Positions 47,133-56,696 are shown, counted from the first letter of the stretch. The stretch: 64,000 nt of DNA from Propionispora sp. 2/2-37 (GCF_001298735.1 NZ_CYSP01000001.1:248001-312000); one strand, 5' to 3'. Notes: a model not told the origin generated them from the sequence alone. Made by a program: numbers and translations.

Positions 47133-47147
47133 TAATTGTAATATTTT

Positions 47148-47178
47148 AACACCGCCAATACCTATTGGCGGTGTTTTT
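47148..47178 (+). terminator. Terminator after guaB
   Basis: AACACCGCCAATA / TATTGGCGGTGTT with a minimal loop, then TTTCG. A long, GC-rich stem. Confidence 0.88.
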
Positions 47179-47241
47179 CGCAGTGCGTGAACGCGTAAAT
47201 CTTGAGAATTTTTGCCATACTACAGACAAGGGAGGTGCAAA

Positions 47242-49233
47242 ATGAAAAAACATCCAAATCTTACCTGCATATGCGTTTTACTTTTATTTCTTATGCTCTG
47301 TTTAAATGGTTGTTCATTTTTTCGTTTACCGCAAACAGATAATTTGGAAAACTTACAGTTGATTGAGGCAACGCAAGTTTTTGATGAAAACGGACAGCTT
47401 ATTGCTAAATTATTCGAAGAAAATCGGGTTGTTGTTCCGTTAAATAGTATGTCGGTATATGTTCAGCAGGCTATTATTGCCAATGAAGATATTCGTTTTT
47501 ATAGTCATTTCGGTATCGACCCTATCGGTATTTTGCGTGCTGCTTGGGCTAATATACGCGCAGGCGGCTTAGTAGAAGGAGGCAGCACGCTTACTCAACA
47601 ATTGGCTAAAAATATGTATTTGACACAAGAGAGAACTTTCACGCGCAAACTAAATGAACTTTTTTTAGCTATCACGTTGGAACGGAAGTTTACTAAACAG
47701 GAAATATTACAAGCTTATCTCAATCAGGTCTATTTTGGTGAAGGTGCTTATGGAGTTGAAGCTGCCGCCCAGGTCTATTTTGGTAAGCACGCCAGTGAAC
47801 TAAGTTTAGCAGAAAGTGCGTTATTAGCAGGTCTGCCTCGTGGACCAAACATCTACTCTCCTTATGTGGATCCCAATGCCGCTGCTGAACGGCGCAGCAT
47901 CGTTCTTGATGGTATGGTTAATGCCGGTTATATTACACCAGAAGCTGCGGCAACTGCACGGCAGGAAAAGATTGTTCTTGCCGGTAAAAAAAAGCGTTCC
48001 ATACAGGCGTCGTATTTTATTGATTACATTGCTAACCAGCTAGTCGAACGTTACGGTGCCAACCGGGTATACCGAGGTGGTTTGAAAATATACACGACAT
48101 TGGACAGTAAGGTACAGCAGCTTGCAGAAGCGGCTTTGGGAAACTATCAGGGGGCTGTTGTTGCACTTGACCCCAGAACCGGATACATCAAGGCTATGGT
48201 GGGTGGAAAAAATTATGAAGAGAGTCAACTCAACAGGGTTGTTGCAGAAATCCGGCAGCCAGGTTCGGCTTTTAAGCCTTTTGTGTATACAACAGCGCTT
48301 AATCAGGGTCTGAGTGTAAATTCGCTCCTTGTTGATGAGCCTTTAAATATTAACGGTTATAAACCCAAAAACTATGATAAAAAGTATAACGGGGCAATGA
48401 CTTTGAAAAAAGCACTGAGTTTATCGGTAAATACAGCAGCAGTTAAGCTCGGACAGCAAGTGGGAATGAGTGAAGTACTTACCCTGGCAAAAAATCTGGG
48501 GTTGAGTACAATTGTTCCAGAAGACGATAATCTCGCTGCAGCCCTGGGGGGATTGACCCAAGGGGTGAGCTTGCTGGAATTAAGCACTGCCTATACTCCT
48601 TTTGCTAATAATGGAATCCTGTCTAAGCCGGTTAGCATTATTAAAGTTTTAGATGAAAACAATCAAGTTTTAGAGGAGAATCATTTAGTCCAACAGGCGG
48701 TTTTACGCCCGGAAATCGCCTATCTAGCTACCGATATGATGAAAGCGGTTATTACCAGGGGTACCGGGACAGCGGCAAATATTGGACGGGAATCGGCAGG
48801 GAAAACCGGAACTACGGATAATTATGAAACAGCCTGGTTTATCGGCTTTACTCCTGAAATTCTTGTGGGAATACTTGTTGGCAATGACGACCGGAAGCCG
48901 GTTGACATTTCCGGCAGCCAGGTTGCACAGCTTTGGGGGACAATGGTATCTCAAATTCCCGTTGTTTCCCAAGGGAATTTTGTGATTCCTCCCAATATGG
49001 TTACCGGTGTACCGGTATGCAGCACTTCGGGAAAACTAGCAACCCCCGACTGTCCGGAAATAGAATATGATGCATTTATCAAAGGAACGGAACCTACAGA
49101 GTTCGATTTTCATCATAGAACAGGTAATAAAAATCCCCAAGCTAGCCAAAAAGAATCTGACAAAAAAGATGCAGCAAAGGAAGAAAAGAAAAAACCACGC
49201 TGGCGATTACCATTTAAATTGCCCAAATTTTAA
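47242..49233 (+). CDS. Class A penicillin-binding protein (PBP1a type)
   Basis: 663 residues from ATG 47242 (GGGAGGTGC upstream). Transglycosylase domain (about 60-235) with E82 in NEDIRFYSHFG and GGSTLTQQLAKN. Transpeptidase with S342-A-F-K345, SVN, and KTGTT. C-terminal tail is Lys/Asp-rich and low complexity. The N-terminal hydrophobic segment ends CLNGC, a lipobox-like sequence, unusual for this family. Polymerises and cross-links peptidoglycan. Confidence 0.95.
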   Translation: MKKHPNLTCICVLLLFLMLCLNGCSFFRLPQTDNLENLQLIEATQVFDENGQLIAKLFEENRVVVPLNSMSVYVQQAIIANEDIRFYSHFGIDPIGILRAAWANIRAGGLVEGGSTLTQQLAKNMYLTQERTFTRKLNELFLAITLERKFTKQEILQAYLNQVYFGEGAYGVEAAAQVYFGKHASELSLAESALLAGLPRGPNIYSPYVDPNAAAERRSIVLDGMVNAGYITPEAAATARQEKIVLAGKKKRSIQASYFIDYIANQLVERYGANRVYRGGLKIYTTLDSKVQQLAEAALGNYQGAVVALDPRTGYIKAMVGGKNYEESQLNRVVAEIRQPGSAFKPFVYTTALNQGLSVNSLLVDEPLNINGYKPKNYDKKYNGAMTLKKALSLSVNTAAVKLGQQVGMSEVLTLAKNLGLSTIVPEDDNLAAALGGLTQGVSLLELSTAYTPFANNGILSKPVSIIKVLDENNQVLEENHLVQQAVLRPEIAYLATDMMKAVITRGTGTAANIGRESAGKTGTTDNYETAWFIGFTPEILVGILVGNDDRKPVDISGSQVAQLWGTMVSQIPVVSQGNFVIPPNMVTGVPVCSTSGKLATPDCPEIEYDAFIKGTEPTEFDFHHRTGNKNPQASQKESDKKDAAKEEKKKPRWRLPFKLPKF

Positions 49234-49310
49234 TAATATGATAGAATATTTTTTAGCCAAATTCTTGATTTTATGGCACAATAAAAGATAAAAGGGGATT
49301 CTGCGGCGCA

Positions 49311-50039
49311 GTGCGTACAAAAATACCTGTTTTAGATATTATGATTGACAGCGTGACTATGCAAGAGGCATTAGATGCAATTGAGACCTTTCTTACAGAG
49401 GATAGACCCCATTTGGTGGCTACCGCCAATGCTGAGATGGTTATGATGGCTAAGGAAGATCAGGAATTAGCATGTATTCTTAATAAAGCCGATCTGGTTG
49501 TTCCCGATGGGGCCGGTGTTGTATGGGCAGCACGTTATCTTGGCCATAGCATGAGCGAACGGGTTGCAGGTTATGATTTAACACAAAGATTGTTGGCTCA
49601 GGCCGCTAGGAAAGGGTATCGGGTATTTCTTTTTGGTGGAGCCCCCGGGGTAGCGGAAAAAGCAAAGGAAACGGCAGAAAGATTGTATCCGGGTATCGTA
49701 ATTGTTGGTACACGAAACGGTTATTTGGCAGATGGGGAGGAGCACCAGTTAGTTGATACTATCCGCAAAGAAAAACCTGCTATTTTACTGGTAGCGCTGG
49801 GCGTTCCCAAACAGGAAAAGTGGTTATATCGAAACTTAGATACTTTGCAGATACCCGTGTGCATTGGTGTGGGAGGAACTTTTGATGTAATGGCCGGTAA
49901 TGTACGCCGAGCCCCCTTATGGATGCAACAAGCCAATTTGGAATGGCTGTTCCGTTTGTTATGCCAGCCATATCGTGCCATCCGTATGCTGGCGTTACCA
50001 CGTTTTGTTTGTCAGGTCATAAGGTATAAAAAAGATTAG
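49311..50039 (+). CDS. WecG/TagA/CpsF family glycosyltransferase
   Basis: 242 residues from GTG 49311. TANAEMVMMA, PDGAGVVWAAR, VAGYDL and GVGGTFDVMAGNVRRAP are the GT26 motifs. In Bacillus TagA adds ManNAc to GlcNAc-PP-undecaprenol for teichoic acid; WecG acts in enterobacterial antigen. No other tag or wec gene is near. The ribosome site (AAAGGGG) is 14 nt upstream, rather far, so the true start is less certain. Confidence 0.9.
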   Translation: MRTKIPVLDIMIDSVTMQEALDAIETFLTEDRPHLVATANAEMVMMAKEDQELACILNKADLVVPDGAGVVWAARYLGHSMSERVAGYDLTQRLLAQAARKGYRVFLFGGAPGVAEKAKETAERLYPGIVIVGTRNGYLADGEEHQLVDTIRKEKPAILLVALGVPKQEKWLYRNLDTLQIPVCIGVGGTFDVMAGNVRRAPLWMQQANLEWLFRLLCQPYRAIRMLALPRFVCQVIRYKKD

Positions 50040-50065
50040 ACAAAGCACTCTCATTATATTATAAT
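50037..50065 (+). promoter_or_regulatory. Candidate psd promoter overlapping the end of the TagA-like gene
   Basis: TAGACA, 17-nt spacer, TATAAT. A terminator hairpin (50077-50110) lies between it and psd. Confidence 0.55.
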
Positions 50066-50076
50066 AGTTTGAGAAT

Positions 50077-50110
50077 GCAGGAAGTTGTGACTTTCTTGCT
50101 TTTTGTTTTT
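50077..50110 (+). terminator. Terminator-like hairpin upstream of psd
   Basis: GCAGGAAGT-tgtg-ACTTTCTTGC with one bulge, followed by TTTTTGTTTTT. It may end the TagA-like transcript; being downstream of a good promoter it could also attenuate psd. Confidence 0.7.
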
Positions 50111-50145
50111 ATAAAACACCATAGAGGGACAAAGGGGGTGTGTAA

Positions 50146-50784
50146 ATGGTTAAAACGCCTATAGTCAAAGAAGGGTACCTTTACATTGCTATTCTCGCAC
50201 TAATCACTGCCGTAGTCGCTTTGGCCGTTAGTCCATACTGGAGTATTGTCCCTGGAACTTTGCTAGCCTTTGTTACTTTTTTCTTTCGAAATCCCAACCG
50301 GAAAATACCTGATGACAATATGCTGGTTTTGTCACCGGCTGATGGAAAAGTCATGAGTGTATGTGAGGTTTACGATGACCAATTTCTAAACGAAGTTGGT
50401 AACAAGGTGACCATATTTCTATCGGTTTTTGATGTGCACGTAAATCGTAGTCCTATTTCCGGTGAAATTACTTTTCAACAGTATACTTGCGGACGTTTTC
50501 GTCCCGCTTATAAGGAATCTGTAGGATATGAAAATGAAAGGCATTCCATTGGATTGGAAAATGAATCCATGCGCATTTTGGTCACACAAATTGCCGGATT
50601 AATAGCACGGAGGATCGTTTCGTGGGTAACATTGGGCAGTTCGATAGAGAAGGGCCAACGGTATGGTATGATAAAATTCGGTTCCTGTACAGAGGTAATT
50701 ATGCCTAAATCAGTGGAAGTTCTCGTTAAAAAGGGAGATCGGGTTAAAGGCGGGGAAACCGTTATTGGGAGGTTATCAGAATGA
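50146..50784 (+). CDS. psd: Phosphatidylserine decarboxylase proenzyme
   Basis: 212 residues, the short (type II) form. LSPADGKVMSV, FLSVFDVHVNRSPISG, and FGSC with G179-S180, the self-cleavage site that makes the pyruvoyl group. Converts phosphatidylserine to phosphatidylethanolamine at the membrane. AAGGGGGTG precedes ATG; its TGA overlaps the pssA start. Confidence 0.96.
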   Translation: MVKTPIVKEGYLYIAILALITAVVALAVSPYWSIVPGTLLAFVTFFFRNPNRKIPDDNMLVLSPADGKVMSVCEVYDDQFLNEVGNKVTIFLSVFDVHVNRSPISGEITFQQYTCGRFRPAYKESVGYENERHSIGLENESMRILVTQIAGLIARRIVSWVTLGSSIEKGQRYGMIKFGSCTEVIMPKSVEVLVKKGDRVKGGETVIGRLSE

Positions 50785-51461
50785 AGAGTATCATTCCCAA
50801 TGCATTGACAGCACTTAATTTAGTTTTGGGTATGTTTGCTATTGTTTCTACTTTGCACGGACGCTTTTCAAACGCTGCTATTTTCATTGTTGCTGCTATG
50901 ATTGCGGATGGATTTGACGGGCGGGTAGCTCGGCTCTTTAATGTCAGCAGTGATTTTGGTAGGGAATTGGATTCTCTATGTGATCTGGTTTCCTTTGGGG
51001 TGGCTCCGGCTGTCCTGGCCTATACTTTTTTGCTCCATGAAATGGGCTATGCAGGTTATTTTGTGGCGGCTCTTTTTGCTACCTGTGGAGCACTTCGTTT
51101 AGCCAGATTTAATATCAATACAGGTATAGTAAAGGGCTACTTTATGGGGCTGCCCATTCCAGCGGCCGGCTGTGTTGTTGCCACATTTGTGCTATTGGGT
51201 ATTAAACCGGCAACATGGCTCTTTGCCGTTATGGTCATTTTATTTGCTTATCTTATGGTCAGTACGATTAAATATCCTGATTTTAAAGGGAAAGGTGAGA
51301 GAGTTCGTATACTTCCGGCTGCTATTACGGTAGCGTTTGCACTTTATCTGATATTCCTTACACAAGGGGTTACTGCATTGCTTTTTATTCCCTTCTGTTC
51401 CTATGCTGTATTTGGAATACTGAATACATTATTTGGATTATTTGATTCGCGGACTATTTAA
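50781..51461 (+). CDS. pssA: CDP-diacylglycerol-serine O-phosphatidyltransferase
   Basis: 226 residues, about seven membrane helices. The CDP-alcohol motif is intact: DGFDGRVARLF, then G and two Asp in SDFGRELDSLCD. Makes phosphatidylserine for Psd; the two genes overlap by 4 nt. Confidence 0.96.
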   Translation: MKSIIPNALTALNLVLGMFAIVSTLHGRFSNAAIFIVAAMIADGFDGRVARLFNVSSDFGRELDSLCDLVSFGVAPAVLAYTFLLHEMGYAGYFVAALFATCGALRLARFNINTGIVKGYFMGLPIPAAGCVVATFVLLGIKPATWLFAVMVILFAYLMVSTIKYPDFKGKGERVRILPAAITVAFALYLIFLTQGVTALLFIPFCSYAVFGILNTLFGLFDSRTI

Positions 51462-51462
51462 T

Positions 51463-51492
51463 GTATCCAATTGTTCGGATACTTGTTTTTTT
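51463..51492 (+). terminator. Terminator after pssA
   Basis: GTATCC / GGATAC, 8-nt loop, followed by TTGTTTTTTT. Confidence 0.85.
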
Positions 51493-51535
51493 GTCGGGTT
51501 ATATTATTCTTAATTCCATTTTACCCGGTTTTATC

Positions 51536-51565
51536 TTGACAATCCATGTTTGAGGATTCTACAAT
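51536..51565 (+). promoter_or_regulatory. Promoter of the GT2 gene
   Basis: Perfect TTGACA, 18-nt spacer, TACAAT; 73 nt before the start codon. Confidence 0.7.
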
Positions 51566-51638
51566 GGTGTTTGTACGGTTGGAATTGATTCTTATAAAGT
51601 ACCTTTTAAAACAGGTCTTTTAGAAGGAGTAACTTCGC

Positions 51639-52922
51639 ATGAACTATATTTTTGATTACATAATGATCCCGGTACAACTGATTATTGCTTTTTTTACGGT
51701 ATATTATTTTGTTGTTGCATTTTTTGGCATGTGGCGAAAAAAGGAAGTCAAAATACTTACCCCGAAAAAAACGTTCGCGGTTGTCGTTGCCGCACATAAT
51801 GAAGAACAGGTTATTGGTCAATTGGTAGAAAATCTGCATGTGTTAAACTATCCTAATGAGTTATATGATATTTTTGTTATTGCAGATAACTGTAGTGACA
51901 AAACGGCACAAATTGCCAGACATGCTGGTGCCAATGTTTATGAGCGGGTTAATCTCGAAGAACGGGGCAAGGGTTTTGCCATGGAGTGGATGTTTGCCAA
52001 ACTGTTTCGATTTGAACGCCGATATGATGCAGTGGTTATATTCGATGCGGATAATTTAGTGCATCCCAATTTCTTATTGGAGATGAATAACCGTCTTTGT
52101 AAGGGCGATAAGGTCATTCAAGGCTATCTTGATGCTAAAAATCCAAATGATACCTGGATTGCAGGAACTTTTGCGATTTCCTTTTGGGTGGTGAATCATA
52201 TTTGGCATTTAGCCAAATATAACATTGGCTTATCCAGTGTTCTGGGTGGAACAGGCATGTGCATTGCATCCGAAATACTGGAAGAACATGGATGGGGCGC
52301 CACTTGTCTGACTGAAGATATGGAATTTACTATGAAAGCTTTGGTCAAAGGAATTCCCACGACTTGGGCGCATGACGCCATTGTTTATGATGAAAAGCCG
52401 TTGACTTTTAAGCAGTCATGGAATCAACGTAAACGCTGGGCACAAGGTCATTTTGATGTTGCTGGCAGATATATTCCCCGCCTTCTCGTGGAGGGAATAA
52501 AGCAACGAGATATCCGTTTGCTGGATGGGATTATTCACTTAATCCAGCCGTACTTCTTAATACTTTCTACATTTTTCATTTTAGCAAGCTATGTGTACCA
52601 ATTTATACCTTTTTATACTAACATTTTGTATACGGTGTTACCTGTAGAAGTATGGACGGCCATTGCTATTGGTCAGTATATTTTTCCTGTCATCGTATTA
52701 GCCAAAATCCGTGCTAGTTGGAAATGCTGGTTATACCTGGTTATGTACCCGCTGTTTATTTACAGTTGGATTCCGATTACCTTTCTTGGATTTATTCATC
52801 GGAATGAAAGGGTTTGGAGCCATACCCAGCATACAAGGAGTATGAGTTATAAGGAGATATTATTGACAACCTCAGAAGAATTCCCCAAAGAACAGTTATT
52901 AGGCAAACAAGCTGCTAAATAA
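51639..52922 (+). CDS. Processive family-2 glycosyltransferase, membrane bound
   Basis: 427 residues. Membrane helix at about 10-28, GT2 domain with HNEEQVI, D136-A-D138 (DxD), T225-E-D227 and Q263-R-K-R-W267, then three or four C-terminal helices. The D, DxD, TED, QxxRW set is typical of cellulose/chitin/PNAG-type synthases. The product is not known; no partner polysaccharide genes are adjacent. AGAAGGAG precedes ATG. Confidence 0.88.
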   Translation: MNYIFDYIMIPVQLIIAFFTVYYFVVAFFGMWRKKEVKILTPKKTFAVVVAAHNEEQVIGQLVENLHVLNYPNELYDIFVIADNCSDKTAQIARHAGANVYERVNLEERGKGFAMEWMFAKLFRFERRYDAVVIFDADNLVHPNFLLEMNNRLCKGDKVIQGYLDAKNPNDTWIAGTFAISFWVVNHIWHLAKYNIGLSSVLGGTGMCIASEILEEHGWGATCLTEDMEFTMKALVKGIPTTWAHDAIVYDEKPLTFKQSWNQRKRWAQGHFDVAGRYIPRLLVEGIKQRDIRLLDGIIHLIQPYFLILSTFFILASYVYQFIPFYTNILYTVLPVEVWTAIAIGQYIFPVIVLAKIRASWKCWLYLVMYPLFIYSWIPITFLGFIHRNERVWSHTQHTRSMSYKEILLTTSEEFPKEQLLGKQAAK

Positions 52923-52934
52923 ATAATAGCTGGT

Positions 52935-52966
52935 AAAAAAGGTGAGTATTATACTCATCTTTTTTC
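52935..52966 (+). terminator. Terminator after the GT2 gene
   Basis: AAAAAAGGTGAGTA / TACTCATCTTTTTT, 14-bp stem with one G-T pair and a small loop; the right arm supplies the T-tract. Confidence 0.85.
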
Positions 52967-53023
52967 AATAGGGAATGACGCTGTATTTGTGAATCAGGTG
53001 AAAATCTGAAGGAGGGAATTATA

Positions 53024-53779
53024 TTGCGCATTTTATTAACTAATGATGATGGAATTCACGCGGCAGGCATTCAAGCCCTTGTCAAAGAATTTATGCATAA
53101 TGCCGATATCGCAGTTGTGGCTCCTGATGAGGAACGCAGTGCAACTAGTCAGGCGATAACCGTTCGCCACCCAATTTATGTTGATGAGTATAGTTTTCCC
53201 GGAACTTCCGTTCAAGGCTGGAAAGTGGGCGGAACTCCTACCGATTGCGTAAAAATTGCGCTGGAGACGGATAGAATAACAAAACCGGATATCATTGTAT
53301 CGGGGATAAATCATGGTCCCAATATGGGAACCGATGTACTCTATTCTGGAACGGTCAGTGCTGCTATCGAAGGTGCGCTTCATGGCATCCCGGCCATAGC
53401 GGTTTCGCTTGACGGCCGTAATGATTTTGATTTTGCTGCCGCAGCTAAGTTTGCTGTTACATTAGCGCAAACGCTTTATACAAATCCCTTACCGCCGCGA
53501 ACACTGTTAAACGTTAATGTGCCGGCTTTGCCGGAAAGTGAAATTATGGGAGTTGCAGTTACCAAACTGGGTCGGCGCGAATATGAAAATACTTTTCAGC
53601 CACGTAAGGATCCACGAGGGAGAACGTATTACTGGATGGGTGGCAATATCCTGGAGTGCGAAAATGATCCGGATAGCGATATTATTACAGTAGCGGCAGG
53701 AAAAATTTCAGTTACGCCTATCCATTTTGATCTGACAAATTATACTATTATGGATACTGTAAAGCAATGGAACTTATAA
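53024..53779 (+). CDS. surE: 5'/3'-nucleotidase SurE
   Basis: 251 residues from TTG 53024 (AAGGAGGG upstream). N-terminal LLTNDDG with D8-D9, SGINHGPNMGTDVLYSGTV and N/S metal-site residues match SurE, a metal-dependent nucleoside monophosphatase. Confidence 0.96.
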   Translation: MRILLTNDDGIHAAGIQALVKEFMHNADIAVVAPDEERSATSQAITVRHPIYVDEYSFPGTSVQGWKVGGTPTDCVKIALETDRITKPDIIVSGINHGPNMGTDVLYSGTVSAAIEGALHGIPAIAVSLDGRNDFDFAAAAKFAVTLAQTLYTNPLPPRTLLNVNVPALPESEIMGVAVTKLGRREYENTFQPRKDPRGRTYYWMGGNILECENDPDSDIITVAAGKISVTPIHFDLTNYTIMDTVKQWNL

Positions 53780-53825
53780 AAAGCTGACAATTAGTTTTCT
53801 TAAAACTAAGTTGTCAGCTTTTTTT
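53779..53825 (+). terminator. Terminator after surE
   Basis: About 20-bp stem, AAAAGCTGACAA-TTAGTTTT pairing with AAAACTAA-g-TTGTCAGCTTTT with one bulged G, followed by TTTC. Confidence 0.92.
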
Positions 53826-53905
53826 CTGTATGGGGGCATAATTAATTTATAACGGCATAAATTTACATTAAATAATTTATCTTCCAAAATAAAGGGGGAT
53901 TGACT

Positions 53906-54322
53906 GTGTTAAGAAAAGGCTATACACGTTGGAATAATGCTCCTCCCCAAAAAGTTCCCGGACTTATATCACTTATTATAAGGGGAATTTTGGTTAGTTT
54001 TGCTTTTTCGCTAGTTTGTGCTCTACTTTTGTCCGTTTTTAGTTTGATTTCCGAAAATGAATTTATTGATCAACATCTACAATATATAATGGTCGGTATC
54101 AGTATAATAAGTATATTTTGCGGTAGTGTTTTTGCAACACAAAAAGCCGAATCAAAGGGGCTTTTCATTGGTATGGCTGTTGGTATCGCCTATGTGTGCA
54201 TTTCTGTTTTGATCGGTAAAGGATTGCAGGATGAGTCGCTTAGCTTATTGGTTTTTATTAATAAATTGTTAGCCGGTATTGCAGCCGGCTCATTGGGCGG
54301 ACTGGTCGGTGTAAATTTATAA
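53906..54322 (+). CDS. TIGR04086-like four-helix membrane protein
   Basis: 138 residues from GTG 53906 (AAAGGGGG 7 nt upstream). Four membrane helices at about 20-42, 55-72, 80-98 and 110-132 with a glycine-rich end (IAAGSLGGLVG). It resembles the TIGR04086/YrzE-like family of small Firmicutes membrane proteins with no known role. No motif for catalysis. Confidence 0.7.
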   Translation: MLRKGYTRWNNAPPQKVPGLISLIIRGILVSFAFSLVCALLLSVFSLISENEFIDQHLQYIMVGISIISIFCGSVFATQKAESKGLFIGMAVGIAYVCISVLIGKGLQDESLSLLVFINKLLAGIAAGSLGGLVGVNL

Positions 54323-54345
54323 AATTACAAGGATTTTTACCTGCT

Positions 54346-56124
54346 ATGGCGAATGTTAATGTCAAGAAAAATATTGAGAAGGGAGGAGATATTATCGTTA
54401 AGTTGCTATCGGGAAATGAAGCCATAGCACGTGGTGCTTATGAAGCTGGTGTAAAAGTTGCCTGTGCTTATCCGGGAACCCCCAGCACGGAAATTTTGGA
54501 AAATATTGCTGTTTATGATGGAATAAACAGCGAATGGTCCCCAAATGAGAAAGTAGCGGTTGAGGTTGCGCAGGGAGCTTGTTTTGCAGGTGAACGCGCA
54601 TTAGTCGCGATGAAACATGTTGGTGTCAATGTGGCAGCCGACCCGTTATTCTCGTTAGCATATACGGGAGTTAACGGAGGGTTTCTTGTAGTGTCGGCAG
54701 ATGACCCGGGGATGCATAGCTCACAAAATGAGCAGGACAACCGTTATTACGCAAAATTTATGAAAATGCCCTTACTGGAACCGTCGGATAGTCAGGAAGC
54801 AAAGGATTTTGTTATCCTTGGTCTGGAACTTAGTGAACAATTTGATTTACCGGTTTTTTTGCGTATCACAACTCGGATAGCACATTCAAAAAGTCTGGTT
54901 GTTTTGCGGGAACCGCTCAATAGGGAAAAACGCATTTATGCGAAAAACACGAAGAAATATGTTGTCATGCCGTCAAATGCCAGAAAGCTCCGGATCACTT
55001 TGGAAGAGCGCCTGCAAAAACTTAGGATATACCTGGATACCTTTCCCGGCAACCGAGCCGAAGGTAGCGGTGAGGACTTTGCCGTTATCACCAGTGGCAT
55101 TGCTTATCAATATGCCCGCGAGGCATTGGGGGAGCGTGCAACTTATTTAAAACTTGGCTTTACCTATCCATTACCGGAAAAAGCAATTAGAGAATTTGCC
55201 GCGTTGCATGATACCTTGTATGTGATTGAAGAGGGTGAACCTTTTTTAGAAGAACAGATTAGGGCCATGGGCGTTAACGTCGTTGGTAAAGAATTTTTCC
55301 CTGCCATTGGAGAGTTGAATTCCCAGATGATTAAGGAAAAGCTCCTTGGCGAAAAAAGCTCCAGTATGATAACCAGTCATAATCTACCCGCCCGTCCGCC
55401 GGTTCTCTGCCCAGGATGTCCTCATCGTGGCATTTTTTATGTGCTTAACAAAGTAGCTGATTATATTACTACTGACATTGGCTGCTATACCTTGGGCACG
55501 CTGCCCCCTCTGAATGCTGGTGAACTGTGCTTATGTATGGGTTCAAGCATTGGAAATGCTTTTGGTATGTCCAAGGTAATGCCGGATAGAAAGATCGTGG
55601 CGACTATTGGAGATTCTACTTTTTTGCATTCCGGAATTACTGCCCTTATGGATGTAGTATATAATCGTGGAAAGATAATACTGGTTATTTTAGATAATTC
55701 AACGACCGGAATGACCGGACATCAACACAATCCCTCTACAGGGTTTACAATAAAAAATGAACCGACAAAAAAAATAGATTTAGAAGCAATGGTTCGTGCC
55801 TGTGGGGTAGAACAGGTATGGCAGATTAGCGCTTACGATTTAAAGCAGGTTAACGAGACTCTTAGAGCTGCAATTGCCTGCGAAGAAACTGCTGTTGTTA
55901 TCGCAAAACAGCCGTGCGTTTTAATTAATAAACGCATGGCCCGCAGCTATAGGATTATTCATGAAAACTGTAAATATTGCCGGTCCTGTCTAGACATAGG
56001 CTGTCCGGCGATTGGTAATAGAGACGGAGAAATTTTCATAAATGAAGTGTTATGCAATGGTTGTGCTGTCTGTACGCAATTATGCATGTTTTCAGCCATT
56101 GAAGAGGATAGGGGATATACATGA
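54346..56124 (+). CDS. iorA: Indolepyruvate ferredoxin oxidoreductase, alpha subunit
   Basis: 592 residues from ATG 54346, or 573 from TTG 54403. Homologues start close to LLSGNEAIARGAYEAG, i.e. near codon 19-20. A strong ribosome site GGGAGGAG (54381-54388) lies inside the ORF but no ATG/GTG/TTG follows at normal distance; see findings. YPGTPSTEI, a thiamine-diphosphate region (GDSTFLHSGITAL), and two C-terminal 4Fe-4S motifs (CKYCRSCLDIGCP; CNGCAVCTQLCMF). With IorB it oxidises arylpyruvates to aryl-acyl-CoA, reducing ferredoxin. Confidence 0.95.
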   Translation: MANVNVKKNIEKGGDIIVKLLSGNEAIARGAYEAGVKVACAYPGTPSTEILENIAVYDGINSEWSPNEKVAVEVAQGACFAGERALVAMKHVGVNVAADPLFSLAYTGVNGGFLVVSADDPGMHSSQNEQDNRYYAKFMKMPLLEPSDSQEAKDFVILGLELSEQFDLPVFLRITTRIAHSKSLVVLREPLNREKRIYAKNTKKYVVMPSNARKLRITLEERLQKLRIYLDTFPGNRAEGSGEDFAVITSGIAYQYAREALGERATYLKLGFTYPLPEKAIREFAALHDTLYVIEEGEPFLEEQIRAMGVNVVGKEFFPAIGELNSQMIKEKLLGEKSSSMITSHNLPARPPVLCPGCPHRGIFYVLNKVADYITTDIGCYTLGTLPPLNAGELCLCMGSSIGNAFGMSKVMPDRKIVATIGDSTFLHSGITALMDVVYNRGKIILVILDNSTTGMTGHQHNPSTGFTIKNEPTKKIDLEAMVRACGVEQVWQISAYDLKQVNETLRAAIACEETAVVIAKQPCVLINKRMARSYRIIHENCKYCRSCLDIGCPAIGNRDGEIFINEVLCNGCAVCTQLCMFSAIEEDRGYT

Positions 56125-56696
56125 ATAAAGCGGCAAATATTTTGATTGTCGGAGTAGGGGGGCAGGGAACTGTTCTAGCCAGCAGGATTATCAGCCAGGC
56201 GGCGCAATTATCAGGCTACGATGTTAAACAATCCGAAGTACACGGCATGGCTCAGCGTGGCGGGAGTGTGGTAAGTTATGTCCGGTTTGCCGATAAAATA
56301 TTTTCACCTATGGTTGAAATAGGACAAGCGGATATGATTATCGCGTTTGAAAAGTTAGAAGCATTACGTTGGTCCGATTATTTGCAATCTAAAGGCATAA
56401 TGATTGTAAATGAACAGGAAATACCTCCTGTGTCCGGCATGACGGGAACAGTTTCTTACCCTGGGGACATTTTGAAAACACTGTCTTCCTATTGTCAAAC
56501 CATAACGGTTAATGCTATTGGCATGGCTATAAAGCTTGGGGAGCCACGTACAGTTAACAGCATTTTATTAGGAACTGCACTAAAAAAGTTAGGTTTTGAA
56601 CGTAGCATTGGTGAAAAAGCAGTAATTAAATCCGTTCCGGGAAGGACAGTAGAAGTCAATTTACGGGCTCTTTCCTTGGGATGGGATCTAATCTAA
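56121..56696 (+). CDS. iorB: Indolepyruvate ferredoxin oxidoreductase, beta subunit
   Basis: 191 residues. GVGGQGTVLASRIISQAA and HGMAQRGGSV are the gamma-type POR domain. Overlaps iorA by 4 nt (ATGA), so subunits are made together. Anaerobic amino acid fermentation enzyme. Confidence 0.95.
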   Translation: MNKAANILIVGVGGQGTVLASRIISQAAQLSGYDVKQSEVHGMAQRGGSVVSYVRFADKIFSPMVEIGQADMIIAFEKLEALRWSDYLQSKGIMIVNEQEIPPVSGMTGTVSYPGDILKTLSSYCQTITVNAIGMAIKLGEPRTVNSILLGTALKKLGFERSIGEKAVIKSVPGRTVEVNLRALSLGWDLI

